A stretch of 31,637 nt of DNA, from the IMG/VR virus record IMGVR_UViG_3300036045_000049, positions 1-31,637 of that record; one strand, given 5' to 3'. This DNA is from a virus. Of this stretch, positions 22,225-29,125 are shown one piece after another; within the stretch, counting starts at the first letter, position 1; every line of letters starts with the position of its first letter. The position numbers and the translations under genes are program-made. The notes under the pieces were generated by a model that was not told the origin of the DNA, ran no database searches, and was given only the letters and a program-made list of their open reading frames with translations.

Positions 22225-22787
22225 TGGCGACCGACCAAACCAGTATCCGCCGCTCCGCCGAAATCTCGCCGTGCGGACTGTACCGCTATTGGCTGCGGCG
22301 AGATTGGCACCCCGCCCCCGACTTGCTGAACGGAGGCATCGTCCGTAGTCGCGGCACCGTGTGTTTTGTGATGCTCAATCCCTCCACGGCCGACGCGAAG
22401 ATTGACGACCCGACGATTCGCCGCTGCATCGACTTCGCCGACCGCTGGGGATTTACGTCGCTCGTGGTGAGAAATCTGTACGCTTTCCGGGCGACAAAAC
22501 CAAAGTACATGCTGGCCGCTGCCGACCCGGTTGGGCCGAACAACGACATGGAATTGATGGCAGCCGCGACGGCGGATTTACTCATCGCGGCTTGGGGCAC
22601 TGACGCCAGGGCCGACCGCGTGGAAACGGCAAAGAGATTGTTTGAAGCCACGCCGGTGTGGTGCCTTGGCGCTACGAAGCATAGCCACCCACGGCATCCG
22701 CTGTACGTGCATGGCGAGACTTTGCCGCAGCCGTTTTGGAATTGCGAAGGGAAGAAGTGGAGCGAACTACCGGAGGTGAACCGATGA
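22224..22787 (+). CDS. DUF1643 family protein
   Basis: A 187-residue protein with the signature of DUF1643: CFVMLNPSTADAKIDDPTI, RRCIDFADRWGF, VVRNLYAFRATKP and DPVGPNND. It is found in phages and bacteria. The biochemical function is not established. The C-terminal part (WCLGATKHSHPRHPLYV) has the conserved basic/His residues of the family. It overlaps the next gene by 4 nt (ATGA). Confidence 0.88.
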   Translation: MATDQTSIRRSAEISPCGLYRYWLRRDWHPAPDLLNGGIVRSRGTVCFVMLNPSTADAKIDDPTIRRCIDFADRWGFTSLVVRNLYAFRATKPKYMLAAADPVGPNNDMELMAAATADLLIAAWGTDARADRVETAKRLFEATPVWCLGATKHSHPRHPLYVHGETLPQPFWNCEGKKWSELPEVNR

Positions 22788-23155
22788 CAACAGAATTAAA
22801 ACCCGGCGACAAAGTGTTGGTGGTGGCGGAAGTGGTGCAAGACTATAGCAGTGATTTGGTTCATGTTTGTTGCGGCACCGACGAAATGATTGTACCGCTG
22901 CCCAGCGTAATCACCGGCCCGGTGTACCGCGTGCCAAGGTTGGTGTGGAAGCGCGACGATATTGGTCCATTGGAACGATGGGAAGCGAGAGGGACAGGAA
23001 CACGGTACGCGGTTGAGCAGCAGCCCGAATGTGGATTCATGTATCGTTCGTGCGAGCTGTGGTACGATTGCGACTCCATCGACCACGGCAAGGAGTTGTG
23101 CGAGCGTCACTATCAAGAGTGTGCGGCGAAGGGGTTGGAACCAGTAATCATTTGA
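22784..23155 (+). CDS. Hypothetical Cys-containing protein
   Basis: A 123-residue protein from ATG 22784, coupled to the DUF1643 gene. The N-terminal half resembles a small beta-barrel (LKPGDKVLVVAEVVQDYSSD). The C-terminal half has several Cys (ECGFMYRSCELWYDCDS and LCERHYQECAAKG), possibly a metal site. Family not recognised. Confidence 0.6.
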   Translation: MTTELKPGDKVLVVAEVVQDYSSDLVHVCCGTDEMIVPLPSVITGPVYRVPRLVWKRDDIGPLERWEARGTGTRYAVEQQPECGFMYRSCELWYDCDSIDHGKELCERHYQECAAKGLEPVII

Positions 23156-23182
23156 CGCCGCCACACGGCAGAAGGAAAGACC

Positions 23183-23563
23183 ATGACCGACTTAGCGACC
23201 ATTAAGGCGGAGAACGAGCAGCGGCGGACATCACCCAGTGGTGCATGGTGGTTTTCGGAACACGACATTGGTGATTTGGTTGCCACCGAAGAGGACGCCA
23301 ACCACCCGGCGCACCTCATTCCACGTTCCGCTTACGGTTGGATTTTGCAACAGTTCGCCCGCTCGTTCAACAAAGGAAAGCAGGTGGCCGGTTGGCCAAG
23401 TTACTGTGAAACCATCGACGAATTGGTGGCGGAAGTGGAGCGGCTGCGAAGTGCCGAGGCATTTCTCATCGACGCGGCGGCGAAGTTGAAAATCGAGAAC
23501 GCAAAGTTGCGCGCGAAGGCGAATCAACTGCAACAAGAATTGGCCGCACGGCCCGAACGGTAG
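23183..23563 (+). CDS. Hypothetical protein with C-terminal coiled coil
   Basis: A 126-residue protein, AGAAGGAAAG upstream. Residues 80-122 form a heptad-like helix (ELVAEVERLRSAEAFLIDAA, KLRAKANQLQQELA). The N-terminal half is mixed. Coiled-coil oligomerisation is likely; function unknown. Confidence 0.65.
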   Translation: MTDLATIKAENEQRRTSPSGAWWFSEHDIGDLVATEEDANHPAHLIPRSAYGWILQQFARSFNKGKQVAGWPSYCETIDELVAEVERLRSAEAFLIDAAAKLKIENAKLRAKANQLQQELAARPER

Positions 23564-23566
23564 CTA

Positions 23567-23707
23567 ATGCTGAACGTCCTGATTTTACTGTTGGTGATTT
23601 TGCTCGCGTGTCCGCCCGTACTGCGGAACGTGCAGCGTGGCTATCACAAGCATAGAGCGCCTTACCGTCGGGGTCGCCCGACACAGAAAGCCTCGACATA
23701 CGGTTAG
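23567..23707 (+). CDS. Small single-span membrane protein
   Basis: A 46-residue frame with a strongly hydrophobic N-terminus (MLNVLILLLVILLAC) and a basic tail (YHKHRAPYRRGRP). LLAC could be a lipobox, though Pro after the Cys makes lipidation doubtful. It starts 4 nt after the previous stop. Function unknown. Confidence 0.5.
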   Translation: MLNVLILLLVILLACPPVLRNVQRGYHKHRAPYRRGRPTQKASTYG

Positions 23708-23774
23708 CTTTAGCCCCGGTACGGCGGGGCATGTTGACAACCGATAACATTTTTTGGCCGGGAGGGTGAAAGCG

Positions 23775-24059
23775 ATGGCGAACACACATCCGATGCAGCC
23801 GATCTATTTGGACGACGTTAAGGTTGCAAGGTTCCGCGAAAATGCGATTGTACGATTCCTGCTGGACTGGGCTACGAATCGCGGTATTGGCATGAACGAA
23901 CTTGCGATGATGCCGTTTCACGCCGACGACCGGCAACATTTTGCACAGCTAATTGGTTACAGCGTGAGCGGATACAGAGAGTTGAGTTACTCTGATGAAG
24001 CGATAGTTTCGAAAGCCGATTCCATCGTTAATAAACTCACGACGCAACACAACAGGTGA
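23775..24059 (+). CDS. Hypothetical protein
   Basis: A 94-residue protein from ATG 23775, GGGAGG 9 nt upstream. It contains FLLDWATNRGIGMNELAMM and FAQLIGYSVSGYRELSYS, a helical pattern that recurs in small phage proteins. Family not recognised beyond that. Confidence 0.65.
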   Translation: MANTHPMQPIYLDDVKVARFRENAIVRFLLDWATNRGIGMNELAMMPFHADDRQHFAQLIGYSVSGYRELSYSDEAIVSKADSIVNKLTTQHNR

Positions 24060-24062
24060 ACC

Positions 24063-24158
24063 ATGCCCATCATCGACAAACTAACCGCCGAGGAACGCAA
24101 TCCGCCAACTTACGTGCGTGCCCTGCGCGTCGGGTGGGTGAAGCCCGGCAACTTTTGA
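24063..24158 (+). CDS. Very small hypothetical protein
   Basis: A 31-residue frame starting MPIIDKLTAEERNPPTY, with AGGTGAACC before the ATG and 3 nt after the previous stop. Spacing and the ribosome site support translation; no function can be given. Confidence 0.4.
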   Translation: MPIIDKLTAEERNPPTYVRALRVGWVKPGNF

Positions 24159-24181
24159 CAATAGATAACCCAAGGTGCATT

Positions 24182-24751
24182 ATGAAAAATCCAGAACTAG
24201 GACATTTGCTCGATGAAACGGCGCAGCGCGATGCAATCCACGTTGCTATTGCGCCCGTGGTGGCAAGCGAACTATTGCAGCCGGGTCAGGCCATCGACTT
24301 AGTTGAGCCTGGGTCACATCGCGTTCGCAAATCGGCCAGCGGCGGCATCGGTATTGTCGATCCGTTTCTTCCACGCGCCGTGCAGGCCGAGGAACGTTTT
24401 TATGTGTGCTTGCACCAAAACACCGTAACCGGAATGCGGCACCATTGGAGTCACCCGGCGTTTTGCGATGAGCCTCGCAGCGATACAGGCGACGACGAAT
24501 ACAATCGCGCTCGTGATTGGCTGCGAGGCTACGCCGTTTGTAATTGTCCTCACGACGCCGAAGTTAGCGCGGATTACGCTTACCGGACATTCATGGACAA
24601 TATCAATATCGACAAGCGGGTGTTCTACAGTGGCAGTGATTTACATTCCTTCGCCGAACTCAATGAACCCGAAGAATTGTTTCGCAATTTGCGAATCGTG
24701 CTTGGGCGGGAGATTGACCGGAACGAGTTAACTTACGAGTGCAGTTGCTAA
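24182..24751 (+). CDS. Hypothetical protein
   Basis: A 189-residue protein from ATG 24182 (MKNPELGHLLDETAQRD), with AAGGTG upstream. A central segment has FYVCLHQNTVTGMRHHWSHP, and a Cys-rich stretch follows (YAVCNCPHDAEV). The C-terminus is FRNLRIVLGREIDR-like. Possible metal ligands are His and Cys in the middle. No family recognised. It precedes the small basic protein and the nuclease-like gene of the effector locus. Confidence 0.6.
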   Translation: MKNPELGHLLDETAQRDAIHVAIAPVVASELLQPGQAIDLVEPGSHRVRKSASGGIGIVDPFLPRAVQAEERFYVCLHQNTVTGMRHHWSHPAFCDEPRSDTGDDEYNRARDWLRGYAVCNCPHDAEVSADYAYRTFMDNINIDKRVFYSGSDLHSFAELNEPEELFRNLRIVLGREIDRNELTYECSC

Positions 24752-24765
24752 TCGCAAGGTGCCCC

Positions 24766-24894
24766 ATGAAGAAACCGAAGCCGCCGGAAGTCGAGTGGGT
24801 GAGTGTGGAGGATGGCGGATTGCCAAAAGCCTATGCCGATATTTGGCTTTACAATCCAATCAAGCCGCCACGAAAGAAAGCGAGGAAGCGATGA
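24766..24894 (+). CDS. Small basic protein coupled to nuclease-like gene
   Basis: A 42-residue frame, MKKPKPPEVEWVSVEDGG at the start and a basic C-terminus (KPPRKKARKR). Its stop overlaps the following ATG (ATGA), and the spacing supports translational coupling. Function unknown. Confidence 0.5.
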   Translation: MKKPKPPEVEWVSVEDGGLPKAYADIWLYNPIKPPRKKARKR

Positions 24895-25313
24895 GCAGCC
24901 CGACGCAACGAACGCTGAACATGCTCCGCGAACAAGGATACTCCGCGCAGGTCGTGGAGCGTTGGCAACCGCAGTCGCGGCGGCGCATCGACTTGTTCGG
25001 CGTAATCGACGTGGTGGCGATGGACGGCACGAAAACCATCGGCGTGCAAACCACCAGCGCGGCGAACGTGGGGCACCGACGGGAAAAGATACTCGCCGAA
25101 CCGCTGGCGCTGAAGTGGCTGCAAAGCGGCAACCGCTTGTTCATCCACGGGTGGCGGAAGCGAAGGTTGAAGCGCGGCGGCAAGGCGATGCGGTGGGTGT
25201 GTAACGAGGAAGAAATTGACCAGAGCCATTTTGCGTTTCCGCACTGTTCGGGTTGTACCGACCCGCGCAGCGAAGGAACGCACCAAATGGGAACCGTGGA
25301 GCATCCAGCATGA
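24891..25313 (+). CDS. PD-(D/E)XK-like or resolvase-like nuclease
   Basis: A 140-residue protein from ATG 24891. It begins MSSPTQRTLNMLREQGYSAQ, a DNA-binding-like helix, then RRRIDLFGVIDVVAMDG and KTIGVQTTSAANVGHRREKI. The order Asp-Phe-Gly-x2-Asp-Val-Val then a strand with Gln-Thr-Thr matches VRR-NUC or Holliday-resolvase-like enzymes, where the usual Glu-x-Lys is often replaced by Gln or Ser/Thr. GAGGAAGCG lies upstream. It is two genes upstream of the TnpB/Cas12-like protein, so it may be an independent endonuclease or part of that locus. Confidence 0.6.
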   Translation: MSSPTQRTLNMLREQGYSAQVVERWQPQSRRRIDLFGVIDVVAMDGTKTIGVQTTSAANVGHRREKILAEPLALKWLQSGNRLFIHGWRKRRLKRGGKAMRWVCNEEEIDQSHFAFPHCSGCTDPRSEGTHQMGTVEHPA

Positions 25314-25511
25314 ATGGGGAACTCAGAAATCAACGTGTTGGGCCGACTGAACGGCCCGAAGGCGCGAATAGCTGCGGACTTCGAGAGCCGAGTAGCGCGC
25401 GCCAAACACCTCGCCGGTTGTCGGTGGTTCGGGCTGTTCCCGGCCACCGGCAACCATTTTGTGTGGAGGAAAGATGAAAGTTTATCGCCTCGAATTGGTT
25501 GGCTTCGATGA
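25314..25511 (+). CDS. Small protein overlapping the effector start
   Basis: A 65-residue frame beginning MGNSEINVLGRLNGPKARIA right after the nuclease-like stop (TGA-ATG). It contains KHLAGCRWFGLFPATGNHFV. The last 38 nt overlap the start of the TnpB/Cas12-like gene. An alternative frame from 25310 ends in an ATGA overlap with the effector, but its Arg/Pro-rich composition looks like a shadow. Function unknown. Confidence 0.45.
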   Translation: MGNSEINVLGRLNGPKARIAADFESRVARAKHLAGCRWFGLFPATGNHFVWRKDESLSPRIGWLR

Positions 25512-26760
25512 TCGTGATCTACGGCAATCGCTCTACGATTTAGCCAAGGACTGCCAAGCAATCGTAAATCGTGTGTGGCAAGTTTGGGAATGCTGGCACG
25601 TTGCCAACGATTCCCGCGACAAACTCATCGCGCACTTGAACGCCGATAAGTCGTGGCGCGAAGGCGGCAAGCAGGGGCCGCGCCCCCAATGGCCGGTGGA
25701 CTGTATGCCGCGCATTCCGGGCACGAAGAACGCCAAGGGAAAAGAGTGTTCGCTGCGCGATAAGCTGTACGCGGACATTACCGCGAAGTTCCCGCACGTA
25801 CATGTTCGCGTGGTTGTATTGCTGCTAAACATCACCTGCAAAAAAATTACTTCCGGTAAATCGGCCAGCGGCAGCCTACCGGCATGGGTGGCGATTTTAC
25901 TGAATCAGCAATCGCGGCCCAGTACCACGCGGCCCATTCCGATACCGTTCGACTCGCCGAACTCCAAAATCGTGCCTGGGGCGAGCGATGAAGAAAACGC
26001 ATCGCTGTACATTCGCTTGCACCGGGCGGCCGACAAGCCACGCAGCGTATCGGCGTTTAGTAAATTCACGTTGAAAACGACGGGACCGGCGGCGAGATAC
26101 GTGAAGCCGATGAACCGGTTAGCTACCGGTGAATGGTCGTACAAGGGTTCGAGTTTGTATTACGACGACCGCAAAAAAAAATGGTTTGCGCTAGTTGTCG
26201 CGGAAGCGCCGCCCGGCCCGCAAGTGGAGTCGCAGCCGGGGAGCGTGCTGGTGTTGCGCTGCGGCTATCGGCACCCGATTCAGTTGCGCGTGAATGGCCG
26301 CCGCCGATTCTTGCGCGGGTTCGGCCAGGGGCGCGCGATCGAAGCAACGCGGCGGCAGTTGCTAACGCAGCGTTGGAGCCGCCAAGAGAACTACCGCGTG
26401 GCCGGGCACGCGAACAAAGGGCACGGCAGGCAGCGGGCGTTGGGGCCGGTGTTTTTGTTGTCGCGGCGCTGGAAGGATTTTGTGAAACGGTATAATCATT
26501 CACTTACCGCCGAGATAGTGGCGTTGTGTTTGCGGGAAGGCGTGGGCCGCGTGGTGTATTGCCAGCCGAGTGGCGGTCGTTTTCTTTCCGAGGCCGGTAA
26601 AGTTCCGGGGCGCGATGACGCCACGGGTTGGGACTTTTACCAGATTTATTCGTTGCTGGCGTACAAGTGCGATCGGAGTGGCGTGATTTTGGAGTGCCGC
26701 AAACCGAAGGAAACCCGTGTGGTGAAAGCGGTTAAGAACAGAATGTTGGCGAAGGCGTGA
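25474..26760 (+). CDS. TnpB/Cas12-like RNA-guided DNA-binding effector, predicted nuclease-dead
   Basis: A 428-residue protein from ATG 25474 (GGAGG 4 nt upstream). The N-terminal half is basic and helical. The C-terminal half follows the TnpB/Cas12 RuvC layout: a strand YYDDRKKKWFALVVAE (about 229-244), RuvC-I-like SVLVLRCGYRHP (257-268), a basic helix with GHGRQRAL (316-323), the RWKDFVKRYNHSLTAEIV helix (332-349), RuvC-II-like VVYCQPSGG (360-368) and WDFYQIYSLLAYKC (386-399). In TnpB the RuvC-I Asp aligns with Arg262 and the RuvC-II Glu with Cys363. The zinc finger and RuvC-III Asp are absent, because the protein ends soon after. It likely binds guided DNA without cutting, as in TldR proteins and Cas12m-like effectors. 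No transposase or IS ends seen. Confidence 0.7.
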   Translation: MKVYRLELVGFDDRDLRQSLYDLAKDCQAIVNRVWQVWECWHVANDSRDKLIAHLNADKSWREGGKQGPRPQWPVDCMPRIPGTKNAKGKECSLRDKLYADITAKFPHVHVRVVVLLLNITCKKITSGKSASGSLPAWVAILLNQQSRPSTTRPIPIPFDSPNSKIVPGASDEENASLYIRLHRAADKPRSVSAFSKFTLKTTGPAARYVKPMNRLATGEWSYKGSSLYYDDRKKKWFALVVAEAPPGPQVESQPGSVLVLRCGYRHPIQLRVNGRRRFLRGFGQGRAIEATRRQLLTQRWSRQENYRVAGHANKGHGRQRALGPVFLLSRRWKDFVKRYNHSLTAEIVALCLREGVGRVVYCQPSGGRFLSEAGKVPGRDDATGWDFYQIYSLLAYKCDRSGVILECRKPKETRVVKAVKNRMLAKA

Positions 26761-26900
26761 AATTGCGAGGTGTATTCAGGGGAAAAGCCGACGCAGCGGG
26801 CAACGCAGCGGTTGGCGAAGGCGTGAAATTGCGAGGTGTATTCAGGTAAGAGTGTGTGGGTGGTTCATGCCCTTAGTTGGCGACGGCGTGAAAAAATGAA
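26745..26900 (+). CRISPR. Minimal guide array: two perfect 36-nt repeats, a degenerate third, two spacers
   Basis: A 36-nt repeat (start GTTGGCGAAGGCGTGAAA, end GAGGTGTATTCAGG) is perfect at 26745-26780 and 26811-26846. A third copy from 26876 keeps 17 of its first 18 bases and then decays. The spacers, 26781-26810 (30 nt) and 26847-26875 (29 nt), are unrelated to each other and to the sequence before the first repeat, so a plain tandem duplication does not explain it. The first repeat includes the last five codons and the stop of the effector gene. Overlap of guide scaffold with gene 3' end is known for TnpB and TldR. Repeat and spacer lengths fit type V CRISPR. Confidence 0.6.
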
Positions 26901-27102
26901 CGTCTGCAAATTGTGTTTGTGTTCCATTTCCGAACCGCGCCAATACTGCCGCGAGTGCGCCAGATTCGCGCGGTTCAATTCTCGTTTAAGGAAAACGACC
27001 CATGAAATCGAAAACATCCTACAAGAAAATTCTGGAACAAGCCCGGTCGATGCGATCCACCGCCGTCTCCGCGATTTACGACCGCGTGAAACTGCTCGAT
27101 GA
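26896..27102 (+). CDS. Small zinc-ribbon frame after the guide array
   Basis: A 68-residue frame from ATG 26896, which lies inside the degenerate third repeat. It begins MNVCKLCLCSISEPRQYCRE, with two CxxC pairs (CKLC, CREC) that would bind zinc. The last third overlaps the following gene by 101 nt in another frame, and only one of the two can be fully constrained there. Possibly real, possibly with an earlier natural stop lost. Confidence 0.4.
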   Translation: MNVCKLCLCSISEPRQYCRECARFARFNSRLRKTTHEIENILQENSGTSPVDAIHRRLRDLRPRETAR

Positions 27103-27556
27103 AGCCGTTTTCAACGACGCGGATTTTCGCGCCGACATCGGCAACGCCGATGACTTCAAGGCCGGGGAGTATCTCAACGAATTTTTGGATGACGTGGCCT
27201 ACACGTTCTTGCAGTTGCGGGCAATTCTGACGGCGTTTCCAGACCGCGCGCAGTGGGAAGGTAAATCGCTGGGCGAATTGCGCGGGGCCACGCTACAGCA
27301 GCACGCGGAGCACCAGCCGGAACCGGCCAAGGTGACGCGGCGAACCGTCACCATCAAGGAACATGAGAAAGCGATTGAGGAAGCGGCCAAGCAGACAGCG
27401 CGGGCCAAACACTACGAAACCATGCTGGTGGAAACGCGGCAGAGTTACGACGAGTTGCTGAAAGAAAACCGCGAACTGCGGCACCAACTATCGGTCGCGG
27501 AAGGGCGTATCGTCGAATTGGAACGATTGGTAGGACGCGACTTGCAGGCGGCGTAG
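27002..27556 (+). CDS. Coiled-coil protein
   Basis: A 184-residue protein from ATG 27002, AAGGAAAA upstream. The N-terminal part is basic (MKSKTSYKKILEQARSMRST); residues 125-184 are a continuous heptad-like coiled coil (YDELLKENRELRHQLSVAE, IVELERLVGRDLQ). The middle has a helical acidic segment. Structural or scaffold role likely; no family recognised. Confidence 0.7.
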   Translation: MKSKTSYKKILEQARSMRSTAVSAIYDRVKLLDEAVFNDADFRADIGNADDFKAGEYLNEFLDDVAYTFLQLRAILTAFPDRAQWEGKSLGELRGATLQQHAEHQPEPAKVTRRTVTIKEHEKAIEEAAKQTARAKHYETMLVETRQSYDELLKENRELRHQLSVAEGRIVELERLVGRDLQAA

Positions 27557-27667
27557 GAATGACTGCGGCGCAAGGGACGCGCCGGGCAGGACGCCAGTGG
27601 CACACCGGCCGAATCAACGGAGGATGAGGCCGGGTGATTATCGGGGAGGCGGTGCAAGCCGGATGCG

Positions 27668-27871
27668 ATGATTACATGCCTTAATTGTTGGCGAGAGCAT
27701 ACCGGAAAAGATGATATTTGTGCGCGTTGCAAGCATCCTGGCCGCATTCAAGAGACTGACCTGCGGCACCAGAATGACGCGCAGCGAGCGGCACATTTGG
27801 ACATGGCGGATTACATGGCCAAATCGAGAGACGAAGGCTGGTATTACGACGATGACGACGAAGAAAACTAA
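27668..27871 (+). CDS. Small zinc-ribbon protein with acidic tail
   Basis: A 67-residue protein with CLNC and CARCKH (MITCLNCWREHTGKDDICAR), followed by a helix and an acidic end (YYDDDDEEN). The weak ribosome site is the main doubt. It probably belongs to the group of small zinc-ribbon phage proteins in this half of the window. Confidence 0.6.
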   Translation: MITCLNCWREHTGKDDICARCKHPGRIQETDLRHQNDAQRAAHLDMADYMAKSRDEGWYYDDDDEEN

Positions 27872-27877
27872 ACACGG

Positions 27878-28072
27878 ATGGGACGCATGGGCACGGAAGA
27901 ACAATCCAGCGACCGCAGGCAGTTGCCGGTAGTGTTTTGCACGCCGCCGAAGTGCCCACGGTGCCAAGGCACCAATATCCAAACGCGGCGCAGTGTGCGG
28001 GTCGAAGAATCTTCCACGCGGTTCGTGACGTGCCGCGCGTGCCAGCATCGCTTCAAGATAATCATGGAATGA
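27878..28072 (+). CDS. Small zinc-ribbon protein
   Basis: A 64-residue protein starting 6 nt after the previous stop (ATG 27878 or 27887). KCPRCQGTNIQTRRSVRVEE followed by FVTCRACQHRFKI makes a CxxC...CxxC ribbon similar to TFIIS-type zinc ribbons. It probably binds nucleic acid. No specific role known. Confidence 0.65.
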   Translation: MGRMGTEEQSSDRRQLPVVFCTPPKCPRCQGTNIQTRRSVRVEESSTRFVTCRACQHRFKIIME

Positions 28073-28080
28073 CCGCTAAA

Positions 28081-28129
28081 TTCTAGCGTTGCGATTTTCT
28101 GGAATCGCATACGATGCGCGTGTCTAGAA
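28081..28129 (+). ncRNA. Intergenic structured RNA candidate
   Basis: TTCTAG (28081-28086) pairs with CTAGAA (28124-28129) around TGCGATT-n6-AATCGCA (28090-28109), with a small GCAT-ACG-ATGC hairpin partly overlapping it. A terminator follows 30 nt later, so the region could give an RNA of about 110 nt. No known class recognised. Confidence 0.4.
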
Positions 28130-28159
28130 CACCTGCCTTTAGCAGAGGACCGGGTACGG

Positions 28160-28195
28160 GCCGCCGGTGAGTGCAAGCCACCGGCGGCACTTTTC
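28160..28195 (+). terminator. Intrinsic terminator
   Basis: A perfect 10-bp stem (GCCGCCGGTG with CACCGGCGGC), 9-nt loop, then ACTTTTC. It ends the zinc-ribbon cassette and the structured RNA candidate before the late-region genes. Confidence 0.88.
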
Positions 28196-28219
28196 ATCTG
28201 AAAAAGCGGGGGCTGGGGG

Positions 28220-28411
28220 ATGGCCACACGTTCCATCGGCGGAATTCCCAGCGGCCTAATGACGGTCGAAAGCGACCGCAAGAACGGCGAAACGGAAAGC
28301 CTCAACGACCCGAAGCCTTACAAAAAGTTTACCAGCGTGCGCGGCGAGGAATACGCGGCGTTTGTCGAGCGAAACCGAAAACGGAGTACACGCCATGAGT
28401 GCGCCAACTAA
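28220..28411 (+). CDS. Small basic hypothetical protein
   Basis: A 63-residue protein, MATRSIGGIPSGLMTVESDR at the start and basic at the end (RNRKRSTRHECAN). The GGGGG before the ATG may serve as ribosome site. It overlaps the next gene by 17 nt. No family recognised. Confidence 0.55.
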   Translation: MATRSIGGIPSGLMTVESDRKNGETESLNDPKPYKKFTSVRGEEYAAFVERNRKRSTRHECAN

Positions 28412-28712
28412 AAGTACGTTTGTCGAACGGCTGAAAGCCATTTACGAACTTGTGTCGTTGGTGTCGCAGCACATCGACATTACCAAAGTGGTCGCCCTGG
28501 TGTCGGCCTTTATCGCGGCCAAAGACCTGCGGGCGAAGTTGGTTGCCGTGGTGGATATTTTCGATTCACTCGTGGGGCTGACGCCGAATGATCTGGACGA
28601 TGATTTGGTTGAACTGCTGCATGAATTCTTGACGTGCCCGACAGCCGTTGCCATTCAGGACCGCATCGCGGCCAAGCTGAAAGCACGGTATGCGGCGATT
28701 GAATCCAAGTAA
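28395..28712 (+). CDS. Helical hypothetical protein
   Basis: A 105-residue protein from ATG 28395 (MSAPTKSTFVERLKAIYELV). It is almost fully helical, with amphipathic segments (DITKVVALVSAFIAAKDLRA, LVAVVDIFDSLVGL). No clear transmembrane span. Position suggests a late or virion accessory gene. Function unknown. Confidence 0.65.
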   Translation: MSAPTKSTFVERLKAIYELVSLVSQHIDITKVVALVSAFIAAKDLRAKLVAVVDIFDSLVGLTPNDLDDDLVELLHEFLTCPTAVAIQDRIAAKLKARYAAIESK

Positions 28713-28765
28713 CCACCAGAGCGGCGGTAGTCGCCGCGAAGCCATTGGCGAGGGGAAGGTGATTT

Positions 28766-29125
28766 GTGGGAACGGGTGTTGTGTACGGTGCCGCGGGTTC
28801 GATGTTGTTTGGCTTTATCGAAGTCAAGCCGGTGGTGGATTTGCAGGGGTTGATTGTCCCGGCGGCGATTCTTGTCGGCGTGCTGCTGGTGTTTTCCGAC
28901 TTCATCAAGCCCGCGCTATCGTGGCTGGGGAGCAAGGCGAAAACTCTTGTCCCGTCAGTCAGCACGACCGAACCGGCTGAATTGTCGGCCAGCGACCGCG
29001 TGCAACTTTGGGAGCAACTGTACGCCGCGTGCGACCCGAAGCATGGCGCATGTCCGAAGGCGCGTGAGCTACTCAATGGGGTGTTCCCGCACTTGGCACC
29101 GTACCACGCGGAGGATGCCAAGTGA
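28766..29125 (+). CDS. Membrane protein, holin-like candidate
   Basis: A 119-residue protein from GTG 28766, with GGGAAGG upstream. Two hydrophobic segments, GTGVVYGAAGSMLFGFIEV and LIVPAAILVGVLLVFSDFI, are followed by a charged, Cys-containing C-terminal part (LYAACDPKHGACPKARELL). Size and two spans fit a holin, but other phage membrane proteins look alike. It is coupled by GTGA to the next gene. Confidence 0.55.
   Translation: MGTGVVYGAAGSMLFGFIEVKPVVDLQGLIVPAAILVGVLLVFSDFIKPALSWLGSKAKTLVPSVSTTEPAELSASDRVQLWEQLYAACDPKHGACPKARELLNGVFPHLAPYHAEDAK

Noticed and set aside
25474-26760. Ordinary IS605/IS607 insertion sequence carrying tnpB
   Set aside because: No TnpA gene, no subterminal hairpins at the ends, catalytic residues absent, and the gene is embedded in coupled phage genes.
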